A DNA stretch of 36,795 nucleotides from an uncultured Drancourtella sp. (GTDB lineage Bacteria > Bacillota > Clostridia > Lachnospirales > Lachnospiraceae), in contig CALFLL010000009.1 of assembly GCA_937880845.1 (NCBI GenBank), positions 1-36,795 on the forward strand, written 5' to 3'. The position numbers and the translations under genes were made by a program. The notes under the pieces are model-generated. The model was given only the letters and a program-made list of their open reading frames with translations, did no database searches and had not been told where the DNA came from. Each line of letters starts with the position of its first letter. Position 1 is the first letter of the stretch. Shown one piece after another: positions 26,017 to 34,597 of the stretch.

Positions 26017-26853
26017 ATGAATAACAAGAACAACGCTCCTAAAAAACGGAAGGGAGCAAAAGTAGGACTGGCACTGTGTATGGCGGCAGCTTTGGTTTTG
26101 ACGGGAGTATATACATTTAATCAGTACAAAAGCAACGTCAAAAAAGAAATGGCAAAAATAGAAGAAGAAAGCAAAAAAGAACTGGATCGGTATGAAAGTG
26201 CAGACGCCGGTGACACAGTAAGCGAAAATGAGACAGATTTTACACAAGAAGAATATTCTGCGGAAACAGAAACCGGAGAAATGGCAGATACAGAAACTAC
26301 AGATGCGGAACAAAACACAGGATCAGATATGACTGCAGACGGTAACACAACGACACAGGCAATTCCACAGGAAGCAGATACAGCCCAGGAAAATGAAACA
26401 GATGTACAGGAAACAGGTGGTACGGGAGATCAAATCAACTTCAATGAAAATGATAAACTGATCTGGCCTGTCAGCGGAGCGGTTCTTATGAATTACAGTA
26501 TGGACGAAACGGTATATTTTTCCACTCTGGATGAATACAAATACAATCCGGCACTGATCATAGGAGGAGCGGTAAATGATCAGGTTATTTCCGCAGGTAA
26601 AGGTATTGTAAAATCTATTGACAAAACCCCTCAACAAGGAACAACCGTTACCATTGATATGGGAAATGGCTATGAAGCCATTTACGGACAGCTACAGAAT
26701 GTTCAGGTAAAAACAGGAGACAGCGTAGAGGCAAAGACAGTCCTTGGTTATCTCGCAGAACCAACACGTTATTACAGCGTAGAAGGATGTAATCTCTATT
26801 TTGAATTCCGAAAAGACGGACAACCGATCGATCCGATCAAATATTTAGAATAA
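26017..26853 (+). CDS. spoIIQ: SpoIIQ-like degenerate M23 (LytM) protein
   Basis: A 278-residue protein with an N-terminal membrane helix (about residues 17-36), a long acidic Glu/Thr/Asp-rich linker (about 60-145), and a C-terminal M23 fold (ISAGKGIVKSI, GNGYEAIYGQLQ, YFEFRKDGQPIDPIKYL). The zinc-binding His/Asp of the first motif is replaced by LIIGGAVND and the HLH motif by NLYF, so no hydrolase activity is expected. This fits SpoIIQ, which pairs with SpoIIIAH across the forespore membranes and can be catalytically dead. AGAGGTG sets the start; earlier ATG codons at 25999 and 26011 are less well placed. Its neighbour spoIID supports the call. Confidence 0.85.
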   Translation: MNNKNNAPKKRKGAKVGLALCMAAALVLTGVYTFNQYKSNVKKEMAKIEEESKKELDRYESADAGDTVSENETDFTQEEYSAETETGEMADTETTDAEQNTGSDMTADGNTTTQAIPQEADTAQENETDVQETGGTGDQINFNENDKLIWPVSGAVLMNYSMDETVYFSTLDEYKYNPALIIGGAVNDQVISAGKGIVKSIDKTPQQGTTVTIDMGNGYEAIYGQLQNVQVKTGDSVEAKTVLGYLAEPTRYYSVEGCNLYFEFRKDGQPIDPIKYLE

Positions 26854-26868
26854 CGGCATATGGCTTCG

Positions 26869-26909
26869 AAAGAGTAGATGATACGCAAAAGTATGATCTG
26901 CTCTTTTTA
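26869..26909 (+). terminator. Terminator after spoIIQ
   Basis: AAGAGTAGATGATAC pairs, with one mismatch and one G-U, to GTATGATCTGCTCTT and ends in TTTTTAT. Confidence 0.8.
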
Positions 26910-27029
26910 TAATCGATTCTTCAATTTCGGGTTTTACTCAAATTTAACTTAAATAAAATCACAACAACATAAAGTAACATTATAATTTTTACAGAAGATA
27001 AAAGCTTATATGGTAAAGGAGATCTGCAT

Positions 27030-28403
27030 ATGGTAAAAATTTATGTCATCGACACCAATGTTCTGATCCAGAATCCGGAGGCACTGCTTTGTTTTGAAGA
27101 TAATCAGGTCATTCTTCCGATCGTTGTTCTGGAAGAATTGGATCACTTCAAGAAAGCAGAGGGAGAGAAAGGAAGAAATGCAAGGGCAGCTATTCGGATT
27201 CTGGAAGATTTAAGGCAGAAAGGAAATCTGCCGGAAGGAGTCCGCCTAGAATCCGGAGGCTTAATCAGAATAGAAAAAAATTTTGTAAATATCAATCTTC
27301 CGGAAGATCTTCCGGAAGAGAAGACCGACAATCGGATTCTGAAAGTCTGTAAAGGGTTGATGGAAACTTCAGGTGAACAGGTGATCTTAGTGACTAAGGA
27401 TCTTCTTCTGAGAATCAAAGCACAAATGATAGGAATCAAAGCAGAAGATTATACGACAGAACAGGTTGCGGATTGTGAAGGACAGTATCGAGGAAGAATC
27501 GAAGTGTTTGTACCGGAAGAAAAGTTTAAGGAATTTAAAAAGAAGGGCGTTTTGGTCGAGGATGTTTATCTTTCAGACGCGAAAGGAAACAGGATGGCGC
27601 CGAAACTGGAAGAAAATGAATTTGTTCTTTTAAAAGCAGATGAATCAATTAAGAAAACACAACTTGGAAGAGTAGAAAAAGGAATCATTAAAAAACTTGA
27701 GTATAAGAAAGTAAAACCTTATGGTGTTTCTCCAAGAAACGCAGGACAGTATTTTGTTCAGGAGGCTTTGATGCAGCCGGCGGAGAAGGCACCTCTTGTT
27801 ATTATAAAAGGACGGGCCGGAACAAGTAAAACTTTTTATACTTTGGCAGTCGGTCTGGAAAAAGTGTTGAATAACCCAACAGGAGAATACAGAAGAATTC
27901 TCATTTCAAGACCAAATGCTCAGTTTGATTCGGATATTGGATTTCTTCCGGGGGATGAGCAGGAAAAAATATCTCCATTAATGCGTCCGGTCATTGACAA
28001 TCTGGAACAGTTGATTGACTCTAATGAGGAAGAACGGTATAGGGACGAATTGGAATTACGAGGAAAAATTGATGAAATATTCGAGAGAGGATTGATTCAA
28101 ACGGAGGCTCTGAATTATATCAGAGGACGTTCTATTGTAAAAACATATCTTATCATTGATGAAGCACAAAACATGACTCCAAACCAGGTGAAAGGAATCA
28201 TTACCAGAGCAGGAAAAGGAACCAAGATCATTCTTCTTGGAGATACGAATCAGATTGATCGCCCTATGCTTGATGAAAGAACGAACGGTTTAAGCTATGC
28301 TTCGGAATATATGAAGGGAAGCCCATTATGCTGGCAAGTTACATTTTCATCGGAAGAATGTGAGAGATCTGCCCTTGCTATGGATGCAATTACAAGATTG
28401 TAG
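27030..28403 (+). CDS. PhoH2-type protein: PIN ribonuclease domain fused to PhoH ATPase
   Basis: A 457-residue protein. The N-terminal PIN domain (1-140) starts KIYVIDTNVLIQ and carries acidic residues DTN, LEELD and TDNR, typical of metal-dependent RNases. The PhoH ATPase domain has a Walker A GRAGTSKT (261-268), in which Ser replaces the usual Gly, and Walker B YLIIDEAQNMTP (D377/E378). PhoH2 relatives act as RNA helicase-ribonucleases. AAAGGAG precedes the start and a TATAAT at 26981-26986 is a plausible -10. The HD gene follows 18 bases later and is probably co-transcribed. Confidence 0.95.
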   Translation: MVKIYVIDTNVLIQNPEALLCFEDNQVILPIVVLEELDHFKKAEGEKGRNARAAIRILEDLRQKGNLPEGVRLESGGLIRIEKNFVNINLPEDLPEEKTDNRILKVCKGLMETSGEQVILVTKDLLLRIKAQMIGIKAEDYTTEQVADCEGQYRGRIEVFVPEEKFKEFKKKGVLVEDVYLSDAKGNRMAPKLEENEFVLLKADESIKKTQLGRVEKGIIKKLEYKKVKPYGVSPRNAGQYFVQEALMQPAEKAPLVIIKGRAGTSKTFYTLAVGLEKVLNNPTGEYRRILISRPNAQFDSDIGFLPGDEQEKISPLMRPVIDNLEQLIDSNEEERYRDELELRGKIDEIFERGLIQTEALNYIRGRSIVKTYLIIDEAQNMTPNQVKGIITRAGKGTKIILLGDTNQIDRPMLDERTNGLSYASEYMKGSPLCWQVTFSSEECERSALAMDAITRL

Positions 28404-28421
28404 CAGAAGAGGAGGAACGAT

Positions 28422-29102
28422 ATGGCGAAAACAGACAAAGAAGAAATTACTTATAATCAGATTAAAAAAAATGAAGAAGTTAATCTTCTGATTGAACGAG
28501 GAAACAGGGTTTTGAATGTACTTGGGTATACAGAGCATTCCGGAAAACATGCCGCGAAGGTAGCAGAAACAGCCGGGAGGATTCTTCAGGATCTGGGATA
28601 TACGGGAAAAGAAGTACGGCTCAGTAAAATAGCCGGATATATGCATGATATCGGAAACAGTATCAATCGACATGACCATGCTCACACGGGTGCACTTATG
28701 GCTTATGGGATTTTAAAAGATCTGGGGATGCCTCTTGTAGATGCTGTAACGGTGGCAACGGCTATAGGAAATCACGATGAAGCAACCGGGACGGCGGTAG
28801 ATGTCGTATCTGCGGCATTGATACTTGCAGATAAGACGGATGTCAGAAGAAACAGGGTACAGAACCAGTCGATTGCAAACTTTGATATTCATGACCGTGT
28901 TAATTATGCAGCGCTAACTTCGGTACTGGAAGTAAAAAAGGAAAAGCAGGTGATCCAGATGGATTTGGTACTGGACGATGAAATGTGCAGCGTAATGGAT
29001 TATTTTGAGATCTTTCTGGAACGAATGATGATGTGTAAACGGGCGGCAGAAGTGTTAGGATGTAAATTCAAACTGGTAGCCAACGGAAATAAAGTGTGTT
29101 AG
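28422..29102 (+). CDS. HD-domain phosphohydrolase
   Basis: A 226-residue soluble protein with the HD motif GYMHDIGN (H75, D76), preceded by HSGKHAAKVAE and followed by HDHAHTGALM and IGNHDE, which give the usual set of His and Asp metal ligands. Such enzymes hydrolyse phosphate esters of nucleotides or related compounds; the substrate is unknown. GAGGAGG precedes the ATG. It follows the PhoH gene by 18 bases, which hints at a shared role in RNA or nucleotide metabolism. Confidence 0.9.
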   Translation: MAKTDKEEITYNQIKKNEEVNLLIERGNRVLNVLGYTEHSGKHAAKVAETAGRILQDLGYTGKEVRLSKIAGYMHDIGNSINRHDHAHTGALMAYGILKDLGMPLVDAVTVATAIGNHDEATGTAVDVVSAALILADKTDVRRNRVQNQSIANFDIHDRVNYAALTSVLEVKKEKQVIQMDLVLDDEMCSVMDYFEIFLERMMMCKRAAEVLGCKFKLVANGNKVC

Positions 29103-29124
29103 ATAAAGTGAGAGAAAAATATAA

Positions 29125-29154
29125 TTGAATCGCACCGGCCTTATAAGATATAAT
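29125..29154 (+). promoter_or_regulatory. Promoter for the aldose-epimerase operon
   Basis: TTGAAT (29125-29130) and TATAAT (29149-29154) are 18 bases apart. A small inverted repeat AATAAC...GTTATT follows in the leader. Confidence 0.7.
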
Positions 29155-29202
29155 AACATTTAGACTTTGATAAAGTTATTAGGATAGAAGGCAGGATAGA
29201 GT

Positions 29203-30081
29203 ATGGAATTTAAATTAAAAAACGATAAGACAGAAATTTGTATCCATGGCAGAGGTGCCGAACTGCAGTCTTTGAAAAAGGATGGACAGGAATATTTATG
29301 GCAGGGAGATCCTAAGTACTGGAATGAAAGATCTCCGCTTCTGTTTCCTTTTGTAGGACGGTTTACAGAAGGAAAATATACATATTACGGTCAGGAATTT
29401 GAGATGATGCTCCATGGGTTTGCCAGGGAAACCCAATTTTATCCGGACGAAGCAAAATGTTCGGAAACAAGAGTATGTCTTTATACAGAAGATAATGAAA
29501 AGACAAGGAAAATGTATCCGGTACGTTTCAGGATGGAAGTGTGTTATGAACTGACGGAAAATAAAATCCGTGTTTCTTACACTGTGCTCAACAAGGATGA
29601 AAAAAATATGTTTTTTGGTCTGGGAGGTCATCCGGGATTTCAGGTGCCCCTTGAAGAGGGACTGTGTTTTGAAGATTATTATCTGGAATTTGAACAGGAA
29701 TGTATTCCGGATAGGATAGGATTTACAAAGTCATGCTTTTTAAATGGGGAACGCACAGTATATCCTTTGGAAAAGAAGAAAATTTTGCCTCTTACCCATG
29801 CATTATTTGATGAAGATGCTATTGTACTTGAAAATATGGCACGGGCAGTGACATTAAAAAGTAAAAAAGGAAAAAGAAGTGTGAAAATCAGTTATCCGCA
29901 GATGAATTATATTGGATTTTGGCATGCTCCGCATACAAAGGCACCTTACGTCTGTATTGAACCTTGGGTATCCCTTCCGTCTAGGCAGGATGTGGTAGAG
30001 GAATTTTCGCAGAGAAGTAATCTGATCTGTTTAAAACAGGGACAAGAGTATAAAAACTGCTGGCAGATGGAAGTGGAGTAA
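29203..30081 (+). CDS. Aldose 1-epimerase family protein (LacX-like)
   Basis: A 292-residue protein of the galactose mutarotase-like fold. It has the typical start with RGAELQSLKKDGQEYLWQGDPKYW and SPLLFPFVGRF, a conserved His in MLHGFARE, and GLGGHPGFQVPL with the second His. The end YVCIEPWVSLPS carries the conserved Glu. These enzymes interconvert sugar anomers or sugar-6-phosphate anomers. The exact sugar is unknown; galactose is tempting given the mgl locus but the genes are 20 kb apart. The MATE gene follows 6 bases after its stop. Confidence 0.92.
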   Translation: MEFKLKNDKTEICIHGRGAELQSLKKDGQEYLWQGDPKYWNERSPLLFPFVGRFTEGKYTYYGQEFEMMLHGFARETQFYPDEAKCSETRVCLYTEDNEKTRKMYPVRFRMEVCYELTENKIRVSYTVLNKDEKNMFFGLGGHPGFQVPLEEGLCFEDYYLEFEQECIPDRIGFTKSCFLNGERTVYPLEKKKILPLTHALFDEDAIVLENMARAVTLKSKKGKRSVKISYPQMNYIGFWHAPHTKAPYVCIEPWVSLPSRQDVVEEFSQRSNLICLKQGQEYKNCWQMEVE

Positions 30082-30087
30082 ACTGGC

Positions 30088-31452
30088 ATGAGTGAAACAA
30101 AGATAAAAAAAGACAATGATTTTATGAGGACAAGAAAAGTATTTCCGCTTTTGATGTCCATGTCGGTTCCTATGATGTTTTCCATGTTGATCCAGTCGTT
30201 ATATAATATTGTGGACAGTATTTATGTATCCCGGCTGGGGACAGATGCATTGACGGCAGTATCTCTTGCCTTTCCCCTTCAAAACATTGTTTTGTCGGTT
30301 GCTGTCGGTATAGGAGTAGGAATCAGTTCTACCATAGCAATACGGCTTGGAGCCGGAAAACAAGAAGAAGCCAATAAGGCGGCAACGATTGGAATTGCTC
30401 TTACAGTGATACACTGCATGTTGTTTATTCTTTTTGGAGTTATTATAACACGGCCGTTTCTTCAGCTTTTTACGTCGAATCAATCTGTTGTTGAGCAGGC
30501 ATGTGATTATACCTATATTGTGTTGTGCCTGTCTTTTGGTTGCCTTTTACAAATTGCAATGGAAAAGATTTTTCAGGGAATTGGTGAAATGAAGATTACA
30601 ATGGCATTGCTTGCAACAGGAGCTATGATCAATATTATTTTAGATCCTATTTTGATTTTCGGATGGTTTGGACTGCCTGCTCTTGGTGTAAAAGGTGCTG
30701 CAGTGGCGACAGTAACAGGGCAGATCATAGCGTTTCTTTTATATATTGTAGTATATAAAAGCAGAAAGTTTGCAGTAACAATTCAATGGAAATATTTATG
30801 TGCAGATAAGAGCATTATCCGACAGATTTACGGTGTAGGGATTCCATCCAGTATCATGATGACGCTTCCATCCATTTTGATCAGTATATTAAACAGTATT
30901 CTGTCATCTTTTTCAGATGTGTATGTGGCGGTTCTGGGTGTATATTTTAAACTTCAGACGTTTATTTATATGCCGGCCAACGGGGTTGTTCAGGGAATGA
31001 GACCGTTACTTGGGTATAATTATGGAGCAGAAGAAAAAGAACGTGTCAGATCGATCATCCGCTACAGCCTTTTATCGACAGCGGTCATTATGGCAGTCGG
31101 AACGGTTCTGGCACTTGCTTTTCCACGGCAAATTTTCGGAATGTTTGCCGCAGATAAGAAACTGATGGAAGCAGGTGTCTTGGCACTAAGGGTGATTAGC
31201 CTTGGATTTCTTATTTCTACCGTGGGGATCATTTATTCGGGAATTTTTGAATCCATCGGCGAAGGAAGGCGTTCTCTCGTGGTATCTCTTCTCAGACAGT
31301 TTGTCATTACAATCCCGGTTGGATTTCTTTTGTCACAAATCTGTGGCCCTTTGGGAGTGTGGGTGGCATTTCCGGCAGGAGAATTCTGTGCGGCGATCGT
31401 TGCGGTCATCCTGCTTAAAAAATTCAAGGAAGGAGAATATTCACCATTTTAA
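30088..31452 (+). CDS. MATE family efflux transporter
   Basis: A 454-residue membrane protein with about 12 helices in two related halves, typical of MATE exporters (MSVPMMFSMLIQSLYNIVDSIYVSRLG near the start, and PANGVVQGMRPLLGYNYGA in the second half). MATE proteins expel cationic drugs or metabolites by exchange for Na+ or H+. The substrate is unknown. It directly follows the epimerase gene and precedes the GIY-YIG gene by 8 bases, so the three are probably one operon. Confidence 0.95.
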   Translation: MSETKIKKDNDFMRTRKVFPLLMSMSVPMMFSMLIQSLYNIVDSIYVSRLGTDALTAVSLAFPLQNIVLSVAVGIGVGISSTIAIRLGAGKQEEANKAATIGIALTVIHCMLFILFGVIITRPFLQLFTSNQSVVEQACDYTYIVLCLSFGCLLQIAMEKIFQGIGEMKITMALLATGAMINIILDPILIFGWFGLPALGVKGAAVATVTGQIIAFLLYIVVYKSRKFAVTIQWKYLCADKSIIRQIYGVGIPSSIMMTLPSILISILNSILSSFSDVYVAVLGVYFKLQTFIYMPANGVVQGMRPLLGYNYGAEEKERVRSIIRYSLLSTAVIMAVGTVLALAFPRQIFGMFAADKKLMEAGVLALRVISLGFLISTVGIIYSGIFESIGEGRRSLVVSLLRQFVITIPVGFLLSQICGPLGVWVAFPAGEFCAAIVAVILLKKFKEGEYSPF

Positions 31453-31460
31453 GAGCCAAA

Positions 31461-31712
31461 ATGGAAGAAAAAGTAAATTACACCTATATTTTAGAATGTA
31501 GTGACGGAACATTGTATACAGGATGGACCAATAATCTCGAAAAGCGTTTGAAAGCACATAATGCCGGAAGGGGTGCAAAGTATACTAAAACAAGAAGACC
31601 GGTAGTATTAAAGTATTATGAGTGTTTTGCATCCAAAGAAGAAGCGATGAAACGGGAATATGTTATCAAACAGATGACGCGAAAGCAAAAAGAAAAATTG
31701 ATATTAAGATAA
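31461..31712 (+). CDS. Small GIY-YIG domain protein (YhbQ/UPF0213 type)
   Basis: An 83-residue protein consisting of one GIY-YIG fold: YTYILECSDGTLYTGWTNNLEKR carries the signature, and the conserved Arg, His and Glu are visible in EKRLKAH and MKREYVIK. The family is related to nucleases but its cellular role is unclear. It is translated right after the MATE gene with only a weak ribosome binding site, which suggests coupling. Confidence 0.92.
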   Translation: MEEKVNYTYILECSDGTLYTGWTNNLEKRLKAHNAGRGAKYTKTRRPVVLKYYECFASKEEAMKREYVIKQMTRKQKEKLILR

Positions 31713-31720
31713 AAAAGACA

Positions 31721-31752
31721 AAAATAAACCGCTTTCAAAGCGGTTTATTTTA
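31721..31752. terminator. Bidirectional terminator
   Basis: AAATAAACCGCTTT pairs with AAAGCGGTTTATTT; the arms are flanked by A on one side and T on the other. It separates the GIY-YIG gene from the convergent hemolysin-III family gene. Confidence 0.88.
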
Positions 31753-32400
31753 TGCGATAAATTGATACATAACAATAAAGTGGCACATACTCCCACCCAT
31801 CACAAACAGATGAAAAATTTCATGAGAACCAAAATTTTTGTGTCTGGTATTAAAAAGCGGAAGCTTCAAAGCGTAGATGATACCTCCGATCGTATAGATG
31901 ATACCTCCGGCAAGGAGCCATCCAAAGGCAGCAGGAGATAACGAATTCAAAATCTGAGTAAATGCCAGGACACAGGTCCATCCCATACCGATATAAAGTA
32001 CAGATGAAACCCATTTCGGGCAGAATACCCAAAAAGCTTTGATGATAATACCTACAATGGCAATTCCCCATACAAGACATAAAAGAATCAATCCGGTCTT
32101 GCCTTTTAAGGTAATCAGGCAAATAGGCGTATAGCTTCCTGCAATCAGAACGAATATCATCATGTGGTCAATCTTTTTCAGAATGGTATTCGCTTTTTCA
32201 GATAAATCAAATGTATGATAAGTTGTGCTTGCGGCATATAGCAAAATCAGGCTGAGAGCATAGATTGTAAGAGAGATAAGATAAATGCGATTTGGCTCAT
32301 GTGCAGCCTTTATTAAAAGAGGAATCGCAGCAAAAATCGCCATGAGCATTCCTATAAAATGAGTGATGGCACTTCCCGGATCTTTAATGTGTCTGTTCAT
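31750..32400 (-). CDS. Hemolysin III / YqfA family membrane protein
   Basis: A 216-residue protein with about seven membrane helices, related to the HlyIII and PAQR families. It keeps the motif AASTTYHTF, the KKIDHMMIFVLIAGSYTP segment with a conserved Asp-His, and the C-terminal EIFHLFVMGGSMCHF with two His residues. These residues bind zinc in PAQR proteins. Bacterial members lack an agreed function. TTTGGAGG precedes the start. It is transcribed away from the ECF gene. Confidence 0.95.
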   Translation of the reverse strand: MNRHIKDPGSAITHFIGMLMAIFAAIPLLIKAAHEPNRIYLISLTIYALSLILLYAASTTYHTFDLSEKANTILKKIDHMMIFVLIAGSYTPICLITLKGKTGLILLCLVWGIAIVGIIIKAFWVFCPKWVSSVLYIGMGWTCVLAFTQILNSLSPAAFGWLLAGGIIYTIGGIIYALKLPLFNTRHKNFGSHEIFHLFVMGGSMCHFIVMYQFIA

Positions 32401-32512
32401 AATGCACCTCCAAAATATAAATAAAACAATAAGTGGTTTTTAATACTACATTATGTATATACTAATATTATATCCAATGTGAATGAAAATCAAGGATGTT
32501 TTTTAAAAAGAC

Positions 32513-32574
32513 AACTGGACTGGTTTAAAAAAGTATAACTGGACATTTAAAGAAATCCAGTTTGGTGATATGAT
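32513..32574 (+). promoter_or_regulatory. Promoter with an inverted-repeat operator before the ECF S component
   Basis: AACTGGA at 32537-32543 and TCCAGTT at 32556-32562 form a perfect inverted repeat across a 12-base spacer; a third copy AACTGGAC lies at 32513-32520. TTTAAA (32546-32551) and an extended -10 TGATATGAT (TATGAT at 32569-32574) are 17 bases apart. The repeat overlaps the -35 area, as expected for a repressor site. The regulator is unknown. Confidence 0.55.
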
Positions 32575-32606
32575 AAGAAAAACAGAAAAAGAAAGAAGGA
32601 AAAGGA

Positions 32607-33218
32607 ATGAAACGAAAGAATATCCGCATTGTCAAATTGGCTGAAACAGCGATTTTTGCGGCATTATGTTATGTATCATTTACATTTTTACAGATAAAAA
32701 TTCCGATGCCGGGAGGTGACGCCACTTCTCTTCACGTGGGAAATGCATTTTGTGTATTGGCTGCCTTGATCTTAGGCGGAGGATATGGCGGACTTGCAGG
32801 AGCCATTGGTATGACTATTGCGGATCTTATGGATCCGATTTATATCGTGGGGGCTCCAAAGACTTTTGTGCTGAAATTTTGTATCGGTCTGATTGTTGGC
32901 CTGGTTGCACATAAACTAGCCAGGATTAATGAAAGTACAGATAAAAAATATGTATTAAAATGGAGCATTATCGCATCGGCGGCAGGACTTGGATTTAATG
33001 TGATTGCAGACCCGATCGTCGGTTATTTCTACAAACAGTTTATTCTGGGACAGCCGCAGCAGATGGCAGAGGTGCTTGCAAAGTGGAGTACGGCTACAAC
33101 ATTTGTCAACGCTGTTGTATCGGTTATATTGGTAGGCTTCTTATATAATGCGGTTCGGCCGATTTTATTAAGAAGCGGAATGATGACAATTACAAACGGA
33201 AAGAAAAAAGCAGTATAA
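32607..33218 (+). CDS. ECF transporter S component (vitamin or cofactor uptake)
   Basis: A 203-residue membrane protein with about six helices. The opening LAETAIFAALCYVSFTFLQIKIPMPG and the segment GGGYGGLAGAIGMTIADLMDP are typical of substrate-binding S components of energy-coupling factor transporters. These proteins bind a vitamin or precursor and share a general energising module encoded elsewhere. The ligand cannot be read from the sequence. AAGGAAAAGGA precedes the start. Confidence 0.9.
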   Translation: MKRKNIRIVKLAETAIFAALCYVSFTFLQIKIPMPGGDATSLHVGNAFCVLAALILGGGYGGLAGAIGMTIADLMDPIYIVGAPKTFVLKFCIGLIVGLVAHKLARINESTDKKYVLKWSIIASAAGLGFNVIADPIVGYFYKQFILGQPQQMAEVLAKWSTATTFVNAVVSVILVGFLYNAVRPILLRSGMMTITNGKKKAV

Positions 33219-33234
33219 AATAAATTTGAATATA

Positions 33235-33270
33235 AAAAACCGTTGAGGTCATATGACCTCAGCGGTTTTT
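33235..33270. terminator. Bidirectional terminator between ECF and rubrerythrin genes
   Basis: AAAAACCGTTGAGGTC pairs with GACCTCAGCGGTTTTT with one G-U and an ATAT loop, with A-run and T-run flanks. It ends both convergent genes. Confidence 0.93.
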
Positions 33271-33293
33271 GTGAAAAATTATTAATTTCCGTT

Positions 33294-33830
33294 TTAGTAA
33301 TTTTCAGCCTTTCTTTCGAAATAAGCCTTCGGATGAGCACATACAGGACATACTTCCGGAGCCTCTTCCCCTTCATAAATATATCCGCAATTTGTGCATT
33401 TCCAACCAAGAGGAGCCTGTCCTTTGAATGTAGTTCCTGCTTCAAAATTAGCAAGAAGTTTATTATAACGTTTTTCATGAGAAGCTTCGACCTGAGCTAC
33501 AAGTTCGAATTTGGCGGCCAGTTCGTCGAAACCTTCATTACGAGCTTCTTCTGCCATTTTTTTATACATATCTGTCCATTCATAGTTTTCTCCGGCAGCA
33601 GCATCTTTTAAATTATCAGCTACATCTCCGATTCCATGAAATTCTTTAAACCACATCTTTGCATGTTCTTTTTCCTGGCTTGCGGTTTCTTCAAATATAT
33701 TTGCAATTTGAACATATCCGGCTTTTCTTGCCTGAGAAGCATAGAATGTGTATTTGTTTCTTGCCTGGGATTCACCGGAAAAAGCTGCCATTAAGTTTTG
33801 TTCTGTTTTTGTTCCTGCATATTTAGACAT
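33294..33830 (-). CDS. rbr: Rubrerythrin
   Basis: A 178-residue cytoplasmic peroxide-reducing protein. An N-terminal four-helix diiron domain carries the Glu/His ligands (SGESQARNKY, SQEKEHAKMW, VEASHEKRY), and a C-terminal rubredoxin domain has CTNCGYIYEG and CPVCAHPK to bind one iron. Together they reduce hydrogen peroxide to water in anaerobes. AGGAGG precedes the start. It lies downstream of reverse rubrerythrin and perR on the same strand, separated from the former by a hairpin. Confidence 0.97.
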   Translation of the reverse strand: MSKYAGTKTEQNLMAAFSGESQARNKYTFYASQARKAGYVQIANIFEETASQEKEHAKMWFKEFHGIGDVADNLKDAAAGENYEWTDMYKKMAEEARNEGFDELAAKFELVAQVEASHEKRYNKLLANFEAGTTFKGQAPLGWKCTNCGYIYEGEEAPEVCPVCAHPKAYFERKAENY

Positions 33831-33850
33831 AAAATCATCCTCCTATAGCA

Positions 33851-33884
33851 CAAAAGTACAGATGAAGGATCATCTGTACTTTTG
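33851..33884 (-). terminator. Hairpin between reverse rubrerythrin and rubrerythrin genes
   Basis: CAAAAGTACAGATG and CATCTGTACTTTTG form a perfect 14-bp stem with a 6-base loop on the minus strand. The following T-run is short, and the rbr ribosome binding site comes right after, so it may be a partial terminator or a transcript-protecting stem. Confidence 0.7.
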
Positions 33885-33918
33885 CATTATTGACATCAGC
33901 AATTATTGTTGGTAAAAA

Positions 33919-34461
33919 CTATGCGAAGTATCTCTTTAATAATCCTTCAAAAGCTTTTCCATGACGAGCTTCATCTCTTGCCATTTCGTGAACTGTATCA
34001 TGGATTGCATCCAGGTTAGCAGCTTTTGCACGCTTTGCAAGATCAAATTTTCCTGCAGTTGCTCCGTTTTCTGCTTCCACTCTCATTTCAAGGTTTTTCT
34101 TTGTACTGTCTGTTACAACTTCACCTAATAATTCGGCAAATTTAGCAGCGTGTTCTGCTTCTTCCCAAGCAGCTTTTTCCCAATATAAACCGATTTCCGG
34201 ATATCCTTCTCTATGAGCAACTCTTGCCATTGCAAGATACATGCCGACTTCAGAACATTCACCTTCAAAATTTGCTCTTAAATCAGCGATAATGTCTTCG
34301 CTTACACCCTGTGCAACACCTACAACGTGTTCTGCAGCCCATGTTCTTTCTCCGGCCATTTCCTGGAATTTATCAGCCGGAACATGGCACTGTGGACATT
34401 CTGCCGGTGGGTTTTCTCCTTCGTAAACATAACCGCATACTGTACATACCCATTTTTTCAT
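33919..34461 (-). CDS. Reverse rubrerythrin (NADH peroxidase type)
   Basis: A 180-residue protein with the domain order opposite to rubrerythrin: an N-terminal rubredoxin (CTVCGYVYEG, CPQCHVP) followed by a diiron helical domain (FEGECSEVGMY, YWEKAAWEEAEHAAKF, MARDEARHGKAF). Reverse rubrerythrins reduce peroxide, and oxygen in some clostridia, and are induced by oxygen. The start at 34461 has AAGGAGA at good spacing; the frame extends 31 codons further upstream without support. An almost perfect palindrome ATCAGTAATAATTACTGAT at 34504-34522 lies upstream and could be an operator. Confidence 0.95.
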   Translation of the reverse strand: MKKWVCTVCGYVYEGENPPAECPQCHVPADKFQEMAGERTWAAEHVVGVAQGVSEDIIADLRANFEGECSEVGMYLAMARVAHREGYPEIGLYWEKAAWEEAEHAAKFAELLGEVVTDSTKKNLEMRVEAENGATAGKFDLAKRAKAANLDAIHDTVHEMARDEARHGKAFEGLLKRYFA

Positions 34462-34503
34462 AATACATATCTCCTTTTCTTTTTTTATATATTTCTTAGT
34501 TAA

Positions 34504-34522
34504 ATCAGTAATAATTACTGAT
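34504..34522 (-). promoter_or_regulatory. Palindromic candidate operator of the reverse rubrerythrin gene
   Basis: ATCAGTAATAATTACTGAT is palindromic except at its centre and lies about 45 bases before the start codon. It resembles the 7-1-7 layout of Fur-family sites, and the neighbouring gene encodes a PerR-like regulator. It is not a close match to the PerR consensus, so the regulator is uncertain. Confidence 0.45.
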
Positions 34523-34597
34523 ATTAATATAGCACTTTTTGGTATAAGTGTCAATTATAATTTTTAAATTTATAAATTATTCATAATTATCATGACA

